From the NCBI RefSeq assembly GCF_013387495.1, contig NZ_JABZEE010000005.1:1-64000 (forward strand): a DNA stretch of 64,000 nucleotides, in the 5' to 3' direction. Position 1 is the first letter of the stretch; each line of letters opens with the position of its first letter. Position numbers and translations under genes: made by a program. The notes beneath the pieces were generated by a model. The model did no database searches. It had not been told where the DNA came from and saw only the letters and a list, made by a program, of their open reading frames with translations. This document shows, in pieces, positions 36,628 to 46,600 of this stretch. This DNA comes from Streptomyces sp. PKU-EA00015 (GTDB taxonomy: Bacteria; Actinomycetota; Actinomycetes; Streptomycetales; Streptomycetaceae).

Positions 36628-37188
36628 TCAGCCGGTGGTGAGCTCGTAGAAGCCCCGGCCGAACGTGGCCGCGACCATGCGGTGGAGGCCGGCGTCGTAC
36701 TCGATGTCGTCCACCGGGACCGCGGGCATGCCCCGGCCCAGGCGGACCCACTGCCGCCCGCCCGACGGGGATGCGAGAACACCCTGGTCGGTGCCGATGT
36801 ACAGCACCTTGCCGCGCCCCGACGACCAGATCGTTGACGGGTGCGTCCGGCAGGTCCCGGACAGGTCCTTCCCGTGCCTGCCGCCGTCCGTGCTGCCGTG
36901 GACATGGGCGAGTCCCGCGCCCGCGCGGTAGGCGGAGTGCGTGGTGCAGACCCGGTCGGGGTCGGCGGGATCGACGACGACGCGGGTCACCCAGGGCAGC
37001 CCCTCCGCCGGCTTCGTCCAGGTGGCGCCCAGGTTCCTGGTGACCCGGACCCGGCCGTCGTCGGTGCCGGCGCAGACGGTTCGGCCGTCACCCGCCGGGG
37101 CGATCGAGGTGATCGTCCCGTAGTCGGTGCAGATCGGGTCGGGCCCCGGGCCGCCGGACAGGTCAGGGCTGATGGCCTGCCGGGTCAC
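36628..37188 (-). pseudogene. C-terminal relic of a BNR-repeat sialidase-like protein
   Basis: 186-residue frame with two BNR-type units: VTRNLGATW and, near the end, DIEYDAGLHRMVAATFGRGFYEL, the typical C terminus of large secreted sialidase/glycosyl-hydrolase-like proteins. No signal peptide and no N-terminal propeller blades. Between the blades (TCRTHPSTIWSSGRG) the sequence departs from the repeat pattern, as after compensating frameshifts. It looks like the tail of a decayed gene; a short expressed protein cannot be ruled out. Confidence 0.65.
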
Positions 37189-37234
37189 ACCGCCGTCCGT
37201 GGAACGGTGCGGGCGGGCGACGCCGTGGACCGGA

Positions 37235-38833
37235 TCAGTAGTTCTGCCACTCGTTGCTGGTGTACTCCAGGATCACGGGGTCCATCAGGGTGCTGGCCCT
37301 CACGTTCTGCGGGCGGCGGTCCACGGGGAAGACGGTGGCGGCCTCGAGGACGGCGTCGTCCAGGAAGCGCAGCGGCGGGGCGTCCTCGGCCAGGCGCAGG
37401 AGCGGCGGCGGCCCGTCCGTGCCGGGAGTCGCCAGGACGAAGCCCCAGTTGCCGAAGCTGGGGACGTCCACCTGGTACTCGGTGGTGCGGTAGCCGGCCT
37501 CGCTGATCGTCGCGGCGATGGACCAGTACGACTTGGGTGCGAAGAAGGGGGAGCCGGCCTGCACCATGACCTGGCTGTCCTGCTTCAGGACGTGGCGGAG
37601 CAGGTGGTAGAACTCGACGGAGTAGAGCTTGGCGAGCGCCGCGTTGTCCGGGTCGGGGAAGTCGATGACGACCGTGTCGTAGCGCCGGTCCGCGTCGCGC
37701 AGCCAGTTGAAGGCGTCGGCGTTGACGGCCGTGACCCTCGGGTCGTCTAGCGCCCGGCCGTTGAGCTCGCGCAGCGGTGCGAAGGTGCGGGCGAGCCGCG
37801 TCATGGCCGGATCGAGGTCGACCAGCGTGACCGTCTCGACGTCGTCGTAGCGCAGGACCTCCCGCAGGGCCAGGGCGTCGCCGCCGCCCAGGATCAGCAC
37901 GGAAGACCGTTTCGCGGACAGGGCGGGGTGGACGAGGGCCTCGTGGTAGCGGTACTCGTCGACGGACGAGAACTGGAGGTCGCCGTTGAGGAACAGCCGG
38001 GTGTCCGGCTCCCCGGTGAACGCCGTGGACCGGGTGACCACGATGTCCTGGTACGGCGTGGTCTCGGCGTGGATGATCGGGTCGCGGTAGAGCTGCTGCC
38101 GCGCGGTGACCTCGATGTCGTCCGCCAGCGCATACACCGTGCCGAGTACGGCCAGGACGGCGGCCATGCCGCCGAGCAGCGCGATGCGCACGACCCGGCG
38201 GGTCTCGCGGCGGAAGATCCACAGGACGACGAGGACGCCGGCCACCGCGTTGACGGCGCCCACCACCAGGGCCCCCTTGAGCTGGCCGAAGGCCGGCAGG
38301 AGCAGCAGCGGGAAGCACAGACCGCCGACCAGCGCGCCGATGTAGTCCACGGCGAACATGTCGGCGACCGCGCTGCCTGCCTCCTGACGCCTGATCCGCT
38401 GAAGCAGCGTCATCAGCAGCGGTATCTCGGCCCCGATGAGGAGACCGACGACGAAGGACACCACCACCATCGACGGCATGTAGATGCGCAGCCAGGCGAA
38501 CGACACGTAAAGGACGAGCACCGACAGCCCGCCGGCGAGCGCGAGCATGCCCTCGACGAGGGCGAACGCGCCGACCGCCCGCCGCTGGAGCGGTTTGGCC
38601 GCCAGCGATCCGATGCCCATGGCGAACACCATGACGGAGATGACCACGGAGGTCTGCATCACGGAGTTGCCGATGAGGTAGCTGCCCAGCGCGGTGAGCG
38701 CCAGTTCGTAGACGAGGCCGCAGGCCGCGCAGAGGAACACCGAGAACAGCAGCAGGAAGCGTGCCCCCCGCGAGCGGGTCGCGGGCGGGCGGGCGGGGAC
38801 CGTGGTGGTGCGGTCGAGCGTGGTGGTGCCCAT
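37235..38833 (-). CDS. Membrane-fused polyamine aminopropyltransferase (SpeE-like)
   Basis: 532 residues: about seven membrane helices (residues 25-235), then a spermidine-synthase fold with VLILGGGDALALREVLRY (nucleotide loop), VTLVDLDPAM and VVIDFPDPDN. The usual substrate would be decarboxylated S-adenosylmethionine plus a diamine, but the membrane-anchored class has uncertain substrates. Last gene of a four-gene operon: the DUF350 gene ends 6 bp upstream. Confidence 0.9.
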   Translation of the reverse strand: MGTTTLDRTTTVPARPPATRSRGARFLLLFSVFLCAACGLVYELALTALGSYLIGNSVMQTSVVISVMVFAMGIGSLAAKPLQRRAVGAFALVEGMLALAGGLSVLVLYVSFAWLRIYMPSMVVVSFVVGLLIGAEIPLLMTLLQRIRRQEAGSAVADMFAVDYIGALVGGLCFPLLLLPAFGQLKGALVVGAVNAVAGVLVVLWIFRRETRRVVRIALLGGMAAVLAVLGTVYALADDIEVTARQQLYRDPIIHAETTPYQDIVVTRSTAFTGEPDTRLFLNGDLQFSSVDEYRYHEALVHPALSAKRSSVLILGGGDALALREVLRYDDVETVTLVDLDPAMTRLARTFAPLRELNGRALDDPRVTAVNADAFNWLRDADRRYDTVVIDFPDPDNAALAKLYSVEFYHLLRHVLKQDSQVMVQAGSPFFAPKSYWSIAATISEAGYRTTEYQVDVPSFGNWGFVLATPGTDGPPPLLRLAEDAPPLRFLDDAVLEAATVFPVDRRPQNVRASTLMDPVILEYTSNEWQNY

Positions 38834-38839
38834 GCGTGG

Positions 38840-39277
38840 TTACGAGACGGCGGCGCCGACCATGAAGGCCGTGCCGATGTACATCGCGGCCTGGACCCAG
38901 GCCGCGGGGTGGGGGCGGTCCCCGTTGTCGTCGAGCACGGCGTGACCGAGGCGGCCCGGGGTCAGCAGACCCACGACGCAGGAGATGAACGTCATCACGG
39001 CGACGCCCGCGAGGCCGTACAGCAGGGTGCTGAACAGGCCGAGGCCCAGGCCCAGTTCGGACTCGCTCGCTCTGATGGACTGGTCGATGACGAGGCCGAT
39101 GGCTATCGTCTGGCCCGCGAGCAGGACCGCGGCACCGCGGTTGCGCTCGGTCCACACCACGTGGAGGAGCTTGCCGGGGGTCACGAGGTCGAGTGCGATG
39201 AAGCCGACCGCCATCACGATGAAGCCGACCAGGCCGTAGAGCAGGGCGGTGCCTGCCGACTCGAGGATCTCTGCCAC
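38840..39277 (-). CDS. DUF350 membrane protein
   Basis: 145 residues, four membrane helices in two similar pairs (LLYGLVGFIVMAVGF and LLYGLAGVAVMTFIS), as in the DUF350 family. GTG start at 39277 with AAAGG upstream. Conserved neighbour of membrane aminopropyltransferases; role unknown. Confidence 0.88.
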   Translation of the reverse strand: MAEILESAGTALLYGLVGFIVMAVGFIALDLVTPGKLLHVVWTERNRGAAVLLAGQTIAIGLVIDQSIRASESELGLGLGLFSTLLYGLAGVAVMTFISCVVGLLTPGRLGHAVLDDNGDRPHPAAWVQAAMYIGTAFMVGAAVS

Positions 39278-39330
39278 GGGGGTGCCTTTCGGGGACGTCG
39301 TCGGTGAGTTCGGGTGGGTGGACGGTGCGG

Positions 39331-39732
39331 TTACTTGCCGGAGCCGGGGCCGCCGCCGCGGAACGCCTCGCTGTCCGGGTCCGGCCACACGTTGCCGATA
39401 CGGGACTTCCAGCGGCGGTGGCCGTCGCGGTAGTCGTCGATCTCGATCATGCTGCCGCTCTGGTGGGGGGTGATCGCGACGATGTCGTCGCGGTAGCGGA
39501 GGAACACGTGGCCGTCGTCCTCGAGGCGGTCCTCGGCCGCGATGTGCCCGTGGATCTCGTCCCCGACCGCGGCCGGCGTGTCGAGGCTGTCGGTGTACGT
39601 CGGTCCGACGCCGTCGTACTCCTGGTGGATCCACGACCTCGGCACGTCGTTGACGTCGTCGGACTCACCGGCACAGGCGGTGAGCGCGACCGTGGCGAGC
39701 ATCGTCACGCTGATGAGTCGGGCGGTCTTCAT
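39331..39732 (-). CDS. DUF4247 lipoprotein
   Basis: 133 residues. Signal ending in the lipobox LTAC (Cys20), so a membrane-anchored lipoprotein. The soluble part is acidic and aromatic (RSWIHQEYDGVGPTY, FLRYRDDIVAITPH). GGAGG before ATG. Its start overlaps the stop of the upstream gene (ATGA). Confidence 0.85.
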   Translation of the reverse strand: MKTARLISVTMLATVALTACAGESDDVNDVPRSWIHQEYDGVGPTYTDSLDTPAAVGDEIHGHIAAEDRLEDDGHVFLRYRDDIVAITPHQSGSMIEIDDYRDGHRRWKSRIGNVWPDPDSEAFRGGGPGSGK

Positions 39733-40223
39733 CGGGCCTCCAGCCGGGTGTGCGTCGCCACGATCTGGCGGCTCTGCGGATAGGTGTGCCAAGTGCGCCA
39801 GCTCAGGCCGGTGGCGTGCCGGTCGACGGTCAGCGCGGTGACGGCTTCGGGGGAGCCCGGGAAGATCCCGTACAGCGCCTCGGGGTTCCCGTCCGACCGG
39901 CTGCGGATCCATGCCACCCGGTTGCTGAAGCCGGCCGAGGCGAAGTGCCGGACGCGCGCGTCGAAGCGGTAGGTCCAGTCGTCGAACTCCCGCACCGTCG
40001 TCCCGGGCAGGCCACCCGCGACGCCGGGGAGGCAGGCGACGGTCTCCCGGACCGGCCCGGCGAAGACCTGATGGGAGGCGCCCAGGAGTCTGAGCTGGAC
40101 GTCGAGCCCGCCGATCGTCAGATCGCGTACCGCGAGCGCGTCGAGCGCGGGCAGGACCAGCGAGAAGGAGAGCTGGTCCGCGTCGGTGTCCAGATACGGG
40201 GTCGTCAGTGCTATGCCGCTCAC
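39729..40223 (-). CDS. DUF2617 protein
   Basis: 164 residues, soluble. Contains LRLLGASHQVFAG and a C-terminal RTWHTYPQSRQIVATHTRL, typical of DUF2617. First gene of the operon; translationally coupled to the lipoprotein. Confidence 0.85.
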   Translation of the reverse strand: MSGIALTTPYLDTDADQLSFSLVLPALDALAVRDLTIGGLDVQLRLLGASHQVFAGPVRETVACLPGVAGGLPGTTVREFDDWTYRFDARVRHFASAGFSNRVAWIRSRSDGNPEALYGIFPGSPEAVTALTVDRHATGLSWRTWHTYPQSRQIVATHTRLEAR

Positions 40224-40419
40224 GTACCGCTGCCCGCCCGGGGGTCGGACACGGCAGCCCCGGCGGGGCGCCCTCCTGGCGCGGGCGTCCGCTCCCGGCG
40301 ACCGGTACCGGAGACGGATCCGGTGGCGAGGACGGCGGACTGGGGCTTCAACGGTGATCCCTACGACGTGGCACGGGCAATGAGCGCGCTGAGTATGGCA
40401 CAGGCGTTCCGCGTCGCAG

Positions 40420-40438
40420 CGCGGGGGTGGCCCCCGCG
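40420..40438 (-). terminator. Terminator hairpin after Trm112-like gene
   Basis: Stem cgcggggg / cccccgcg with a 3-nt loop, 50 bp downstream of the minus-strand stop at 40490. Confidence 0.65.
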
Positions 40439-40489
40439 ATCCCGGTTCGGCGGGCGGCGGGCCCGGGGGCCGCGCCGCCGCCGGGGCGG

Positions 40490-40699
40490 TCAGCCGGCGG
40501 CCGCCCGCACGAAGCGCTCATGGTCGTCCGCGCAGACCTTGCTCCCGGAGGAGGGCAGCAGCTGCGGAATGCCGTCCACGATCGGGTAACTCAGCTGGAG
40601 GCGCGGGTTGTACAGCACGCTCTCACCGGCCGGCAGCGTCAGCGGCCCCTTGTCCAGCGGGCAGGCCAGGATCCGCAGCAGCGGGTCGTCGGGGTTCAT
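40490..40699 (-). CDS. Trm112-like protein
   Basis: 69 residues. LACPLDKGPL and the strand pair LSYPIVDGIPQLLP define the Trm112 fold. One Cys of the zinc site remains near the N terminus (C13) and one near the C terminus (C56). In eukaryotes such proteins stabilise methyltransferases; here it is the last gene of an operon with two methyltransferases. Confidence 0.9.
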   Translation of the reverse strand: MNPDDPLLRILACPLDKGPLTLPAGESVLYNPRLQLSYPIVDGIPQLLPSSGSKVCADDHERFVRAAAG

Positions 40700-40777
40700 G
40701 GGACGGGCTCCTCGTTCTCGTGGGCGGCACAGGCGGCAGGGGCGGTACGGGCGACACAGGCGGTACGGCGGACGGGG

Positions 40778-41659
40778 TCAGGTCTGCGGGTCGTGGCGCG
40801 GCATGGCCAGCAGCACGGACAGCGCCAGCGCGGTGCCGGCCACCCGCAGGGTCAGCAGCAGCGGGTCGTCCGGCAGACGTTCCCCGAAGGTCAGCGTCCC
40901 GAGCACCGCCGTGAACAGACAGGTGACCGTCGTGCAGACGGGCACGATCAGGGAGGCCCTGCACCGCTGCAGCGCGGCCTGCGACATGACGAGTCCGGCG
41001 ACGGCCGTGAACAGCAGCAGATACGGATAGGGGGAGGCGAACAGAGACCGCGCCGCCTCACAAACGCCCGCGCCCGTCAGCCGGCCGGACGCGCCCTTGA
41101 TCGCCAGCGAACTGACCCCGTACAGCAGCCCGACGGCCACCCCGTACCCGATGCCGTTCGTCGGCACCCGGTGCCGCCTTCTCGCCCGCGCCTCCACGCG
41201 ACCGTACAGCCACACCCCGCCCGCGAGCGACGGCACGCACACGAGGAGCACCAGTGTCCACGGAGCGCCGGTGCTCACGACCTCCTCGCCCTCGCGGACC
41301 GAGGCGACGACCATCAGCAGGGCGACGAGCACGGCGCCGAGCGCGTAGCGCTCGCGACCGGAGGGCTGTTCGCCGAGCACGGCGGACGACAGCAGCAGGA
41401 GCAGGACGAGACCGGAGACGAAGATCCCCTGCGCGGCCGCGATCGGCAGGGCACGGTAAACGATCAGCTGGGCGACGAACCCGGCGGCGAGAGCCAGGGC
41501 CCCGGCGATCCACAGGGGACTTGCCACCAGCACCGCGACGACGCGCGCGGGCCGCCGGGCCGACAGGGCGGGCAGGTCGCCGAGCGCCCGTTTCTCGAGC
41601 ACGAAGCCCACGCTGTACAGCACGTTGGCCAGCAGTGCCGCGCCCACACCCCACCACAT
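40778..41659 (-). CDS. DMT/EamA-type transporter
   Basis: 293 residues, nine to ten membrane helices with internal duplication (VGAALLANVLYSVGFVLEKRAL at the start, LLLFTAVAGLVMSQAAL later). Drug/metabolite transporter superfamily. It could flip or import a lipid-linked or nucleotide precursor for the glycan genes it is linked to; this is inference from position (4-nt gap after the methyltransferase). Confidence 0.85.
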   Translation of the reverse strand: MWWGVGAALLANVLYSVGFVLEKRALGDLPALSARRPARVVAVLVASPLWIAGALALAAGFVAQLIVYRALPIAAAQGIFVSGLVLLLLLSSAVLGEQPSGRERYALGAVLVALLMVVASVREGEEVVSTGAPWTLVLLVCVPSLAGGVWLYGRVEARARRRHRVPTNGIGYGVAVGLLYGVSSLAIKGASGRLTGAGVCEAARSLFASPYPYLLLFTAVAGLVMSQAALQRCRASLIVPVCTTVTCLFTAVLGTLTFGERLPDDPLLLTLRVAGTALALSVLLAMPRHDPQT

Positions 41660-41663
41660 GCCG

Positions 41664-42383
41664 CTACCTCCGCCGGGCGTGGGCCAGCAGGATGGACGAC
41701 GCCGAGGGCACGGCGCAGGCGGCCCGGTCCAGCAGCCGCAGGGCGCGCGGTACCCCGTGGAACGGCGCGCCCGCGATCCGCACGACCTCGAAACCGGACG
41801 CGGTGAGGAAGGAGCGCAGCGCACGGGCGGTGTACAGCCGCAGATGGCCGACCACTTCGCGCCCCGGCCTCCCGTGAATGCCGCGCAGGCTCACCTCCGA
41901 GAAGACGGGCTGCCATCCGGCGAGCAGCAGCGCGCGGTTGTACCAGGCGGCCAGGTTCGGCGTGGACAGCATCAGATGACCGCCGGGCCGCAGGATCCGC
42001 CGCAGCTCGTCCAGCGCCGAGTCGGGGTCGACGAGATGCTCGACGACCTCGCTGAACAGCACGGCGTCCGCGCAGCCGTCGGCGAACGGCAGTCCGCCGT
42101 CGCCCAGTTCGCCGCGTACCGCGTGCGCGAGCCGAGGCCGGGCCCGGCGCAGGGCGTCCTGCGACCAGTCGACACCGACGATCCGGTGTCCCGCGAGGAC
42201 CGGCGCCGCGGTGGCGGCCGCACTGCCGTCCCCGCAGCCGACGTCGACGACGAGCGCGCCGGGTACGTCGAGCGCCCGGGCCAGCAGCCGCGCCTGGCGC
42301 CTGCTGCGTGCGTCGCCCGACGCCACCGGAACGGCGGGGTTCTCGTAGAAGGCACGCAGGCCCGAGGGAGCGGTGCCGCTCAC
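41664..42383 (-). CDS. SAM-dependent methyltransferase (type 11)
   Basis: 239 residues. SAM loop VVDVGCGDGSAA, acidic strand-2 end VGVDWS, motif III FSEVVEHLVDPDSAL and RILRPGGHLML. Class I fold. GTG start overlaps the stop of the upstream gene (GTGA). Probable modification of a sugar or lipid; substrate unknown. Confidence 0.88.
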   Translation of the reverse strand: MSGTAPSGLRAFYENPAVPVASGDARSRRQARLLARALDVPGALVVDVGCGDGSAAATAAPVLAGHRIVGVDWSQDALRRARPRLAHAVRGELGDGGLPFADGCADAVLFSEVVEHLVDPDSALDELRRILRPGGHLMLSTPNLAAWYNRALLLAGWQPVFSEVSLRGIHGRPGREVVGHLRLYTARALRSFLTASGFEVVRIAGAPFHGVPRALRLLDRAACAVPSASSILLAHARRR

Positions 42384-43690
42384 AGGGCCTCCGCATCCGT
42401 CGCCGCCAGACGGCGGGCGAACACCTCGAGCAGCCGCAGCCCGTCGTCGTCGCCCAGCAGTGCCCGGGACCAGCGCAGTACCAGGTGCAGCCGGCCGCCC
42501 GTGGACGCCGTGGTGACGGTCAGACCCCGCGGCATCCTGGCGGGCGCCGAGAACCAGACGGCACCGGCCCGGCCGGCCTCGCCGAAGTCCAGGGGATAGG
42601 GGATTCGGCCGATGTTGCTGAGCAGCGTCGTGGACGTCCACGGCGAGGCCAGCCGCGTCAGGCCCCGGGTCGTCGCGGCCCTGGCGCCGACGGGCAGCAC
42701 CGGCGCGGTCAACAGGGACGCGCCGCGCCCCAGTGGGGGACGGGGCCGCGCCTTGAGGGCGCGGGTGCGCTCCGCGGTGAGCCGCAGGAGGACGCCGATG
42801 TCGGCGCCGGCCGCCACTGCCGCTGCCGTGAAGCCGACCTCGACCAGGCGGGTGCCGTTGCCGATCGGCATCTCGGGACCGCGGCTGCGGTCGTCGACGG
42901 GCATCGTGATGCGCAGCGGGCGCTCGGGCGCGCCGTGCTCGCGGTTCCAGTCGGCGACGGTCAGGGCCGTGGCGGCCATCAGCTGGTCGTTGACCGTGTA
43001 CGAAGCGCCCGGCTCCCGCCGCGGCACGGGCAGTTCGGCGACGAGCATCGCGTTGCCGGGCACCGGCCCCGGTCTGCCCGCGGCGACGCGGGCGGGTCTG
43101 GCCAGTACGGGCGTACGGGCCGCCCTCCGCTCCGGTGCGGCCAGGGGCCGGACCGGGGACGGCACGACAGGGGCCGGGCGGCCGCTGAGGAGCTCCGCCG
43201 CCGTCGCCGCGATCCGCAGGCACGACGGGCCGTCGAGCGCGGTGTGGTGCACCGTGAACAGGAGCACGCAGCCCGGCGTTCCCGGCTCCTCCACGACCTC
43301 CAGGCGCAGCGGAGGGGACGCCGACAGCGGCGGCGCCGCGGTGAGCGCGCGTGCGCGTGCGAGCGTGAGGGCGCCGGGCACGGGCTGTGGGACGGAGACG
43401 ACCTCGGTGTCGGGCCCGTCCGTCAGCTCCCACTCGTAGCGCCGCGCGAACGGGCCGTGTGTCCGCTCCCGCATCAGTGCCCGAGGGTGCCGGCGCAGCG
43501 CGTGGGCGAACGCCTCGCGCAGCCGGTCCGGTGAGAGGCGGCCCGGCAGGTGGATCTCGATGTGCACGGTGTTGGGCTCGGAGGAATCCATGCAGTGCCG
43601 TGCCACCTCGTCGACGACCGGGAACGGCACGCGGGCCAGCGGTCCCCGGGCGGCTGCTCCGGCGGCTGACGACTCCTGAACGGTGGCCAT
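42380..43690 (-). CDS. Condensation-fold acyltransferase (WS/DGAT or PapA type)
   Basis: 436 residues. The catalytic HHxxxDG motif is present as VHHTALDG (about residue 147). The second domain has STTLLSNIGRIP, typical of the acyltransferase superfamily that includes WS/DGAT and PapA proteins. It probably adds an acyl group to a glycan or lipid. Its ATG shares one base with the stop of the AftD-like gene (TGATG). Confidence 0.85.
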   Translation of the reverse strand: MATVQESSAAGAAARGPLARVPFPVVDEVARHCMDSSEPNTVHIEIHLPGRLSPDRLREAFAHALRRHPRALMRERTHGPFARRYEWELTDGPDTEVVSVPQPVPGALTLARARALTAAPPLSASPPLRLEVVEEPGTPGCVLLFTVHHTALDGPSCLRIAATAAELLSGRPAPVVPSPVRPLAAPERRAARTPVLARPARVAAGRPGPVPGNAMLVAELPVPRREPGASYTVNDQLMAATALTVADWNREHGAPERPLRITMPVDDRSRGPEMPIGNGTRLVEVGFTAAAVAAGADIGVLLRLTAERTRALKARPRPPLGRGASLLTAPVLPVGARAATTRGLTRLASPWTSTTLLSNIGRIPYPLDFGEAGRAGAVWFSAPARMPRGLTVTTASTGGRLHLVLRWSRALLGDDDGLRLLEVFARRLAATDAEAL

Positions 43691-46600
43691 CAGACCCTCC
43701 CTCGGTCGTGGTGGGGCGCGTGCCCGCCGCCTTCCGCCGGCCCGGTGGCCCGGTGGGCCCCGCTCCGGTGTTCCCGACCCACTGTCACCAGCGCGGCGAA
43801 CAGCGCGGTCAGGGCGAGGAGTTGGGCCACCGGGCCGTACGCCCCCCGGCCCAGCGCGGCCGCCTCCCCGCTGCCGGCGACGGCGGCGGCACCGGCACCG
43901 GCCATGGCCGCGAACGCGAGCGGACCGAGGACCGACGGGCGCAGCCACGCCACGACCGCGAGCACGGGCACCACTGCGGCGACCGGACCGGCGACCACCG
44001 CACCCACCAGCGTCAGCGCGACGGTGCCGAGCAGCAGCCCGGGGCCGGGCGGCGCCGCCTGCTCCGGCAGCGCCGGCGCGGCGGGGGAGCGGCGGCGGAC
44101 GAGGGCGAGTGCGGCCAGCAGCACCAGCAGCGCCCCGGCGCCGATCATCCCGGCGTCGTACATGCGCGAGGGCTCGTACAGGAGCGTCACCGTGCCGCCC
44201 TGACCGGCCGGGACGAGCCATGCCTGCTGCCATCCGTCGATCCGCAGCGGCGTCAGCTCCCTGCCGTTCAGCGTGGCCTTCCAGCCCGCGTTGTGGTTCT
44301 CGTGGATCTGGAGGTACGAGGCCTCTCCCGCGCCCACCCGCACGGTGCGGCGGTCGCCGCCGCCCGAGACGGTCTCCACCCGTCGGGGCGTGCCGGCCGC
44401 GGCCCGCGACGGCCCGGTGGCGAGCGTGATCCCGGTGACGGCCAGCGGGCCGGTGTCCCCGGCCTCGACCGTGTGCGTGCCGCGGTCGAGCGGCAGACGC
44501 CCGCCCTTGGTGCAGAGCGAGACGGCGACCGGTCGGCGCTCGGTCAGATCCCGTACCCGCCCCTCGGCGCGTGTCTCGAGGAACTGTCCGTCGACCGACA
44601 CGATCGGTCCCTTGCCGCACGGCAGCCTGAACGTCTTGTCCGGGTCCGGCTGCGGCGCGCGGAACTTCTCCAGGGCGGGGATGTGCACCTCGCTCAGCCC
44701 GACCGGGAGCTGCAACCGGTCGTCGGCGACCGGGTTGTGGAGCGTCAGCGGGGCCACCCGGGAGATCGTGATGTCCATGCGGTCGGTGGTGACGGGGGAG
44801 AACCGGGCCATGCCGTTCTCGTCCACCGCCGCCACCGCCGTCCCGTCGGGCGAGCTGATCTGCACCTGCTCGGGCCGGGTGGCGAGCCCCCCGGCCGCCG
44901 CGAAGACGATCTCGCCGACCGCTGTCTTCTTCGGCCAGGACAGGTGCAGGACGGGGCGTTCACCGGCGACCCAGGCCGTGGTCAGGTCACCGTCGGTGAG
45001 GTTGCGGGGGCTCAGGTTCGTGCCGAGGCGCGCCGTGGAGTCCGCGCTCACGAGGATCTTGTCGCGCTGTCCGGTGAGGCCGAACAGCAGCTCGTCGAGC
45101 GCGTCGCCCGGCACGGGCAGCGCCGTCGCCCGCACCGTGTGGTCGCCGGGGCGGGCGGCGTCGAACTGCCGGTGCAGCCCGACCTCGGCGGGCACCGCGG
45201 ACAGTCCGCCCGGATCGCTGCCGCGCCGCAGCGAGTAGACGACGGAGCCCGCGCCGTCGCGCGGAGCGTCGGCGGGCAGCTCCAGCATCCGGGTCACCTG
45301 CACACCGGGAACCGAGATCTCCGTGAATCCCGCGCCGGTCAGGCCGGGGCGGCCCTGCTGGGAGTCCAGGATCGTCACCTTCAGCCACCGCGCGTCGCCC
45401 TCGGGGGCGGCCACCTGCTGGGCGGTTCCGTCCGGCCGCAGCGGGGACACCCTGCTGCCCCGGTCGGTCTCCACCCGCACCGACGTGGGGGCCGCGCGTA
45501 CGTTGCCACTGGGCAGCGGGGTCATGGACAGCGTCGCCGGTATCCGTGCGGGGCCGGTGAACGCGATGCGCAGCCACTCGCCCTCCGGCGAGCCCGGCGA
45601 TCCCTCCGCCCAGCCCGTGTCGGGATTGCCGTCGAAGGCGTTCACCGGGTCGTACTGGGGCAGATGGAACAGCCAGTTCCCCACGGAGGACGCGCTGACG
45701 GAGGCGGCCCCCCGCAGCACGGCCGTCGTCCGGTGCCGCTCCGCCGTCAGGGGCAGGATCTGCCGCGGCTGCGCGCCCGGGTCCTGCGCCGCGTTCTCCG
45801 GGTTGCGCTCCTGGCGCGTGTACGTGTGCGACGTGTGCGAATTGACCAGCCCGAACCGGGTGTCGGCACGGCGCATCCCGTCGCCCGCCGCGTACAGGGA
45901 AGGGCGGTCCACCCCGGGACGGGCGTCTCCCGCGAGGACGGCGGGCCGCCCGGTGAGGGCGCCGTCGGCGGACAGCGGCAGCAGGGTCTCCGGCCCGCCG
46001 CTGACCACAGCCGTCGACGCCACCGGCGTCATCCTTGCCCTGCCGGGGCGGGCGGTCCCGGCGGGCGGCTCGTAGACCTCCACCGCGCGCTGGCGCGGGA
46101 ACAGGCCCTCGACCTGCACGGGGGTGTCGTCCGCGATGCGTCCGCCGGTGAGCACCGGACCGAACCCGATGACCCGCTTGTACCCGGACGCCTCCAGCGT
46201 GCGCTTCACCGTCGTGGTGGGGACGTGGCCGATCTGGTCCGGGTCGAGGTCGTTGCGCACGACGACGTGGTGGAGACCCGCGCGGCCCAGGAACTCGCTC
46301 AGGCCCGGTACTTGGCCGCCCGACGTCAGCGCCTGCTCCACCGCGTCCATGGCCCGCCGGTTGCCGGGTGTGCCGAAGGGCACGTAGTCGCGCTGCGCCC
46401 AGGGCGAGCGGGCGAGGACGTCCAGCGGCTGGTCGATGGGCGAGCCCCAGGTGTAGAGGCCGTGCGCGGTCGCCGGCACGACGAGCGCCCGGTCCTCGGG
46501 CGAGTTCTCGGCCAGCCAGTCGGCGGTCGTCTCCCAGTACGCGGGCAGCTGCCGGAACGAACCGGGCTGCAGGATCGAGCCGTTGACGTAGGGCCAGCAC

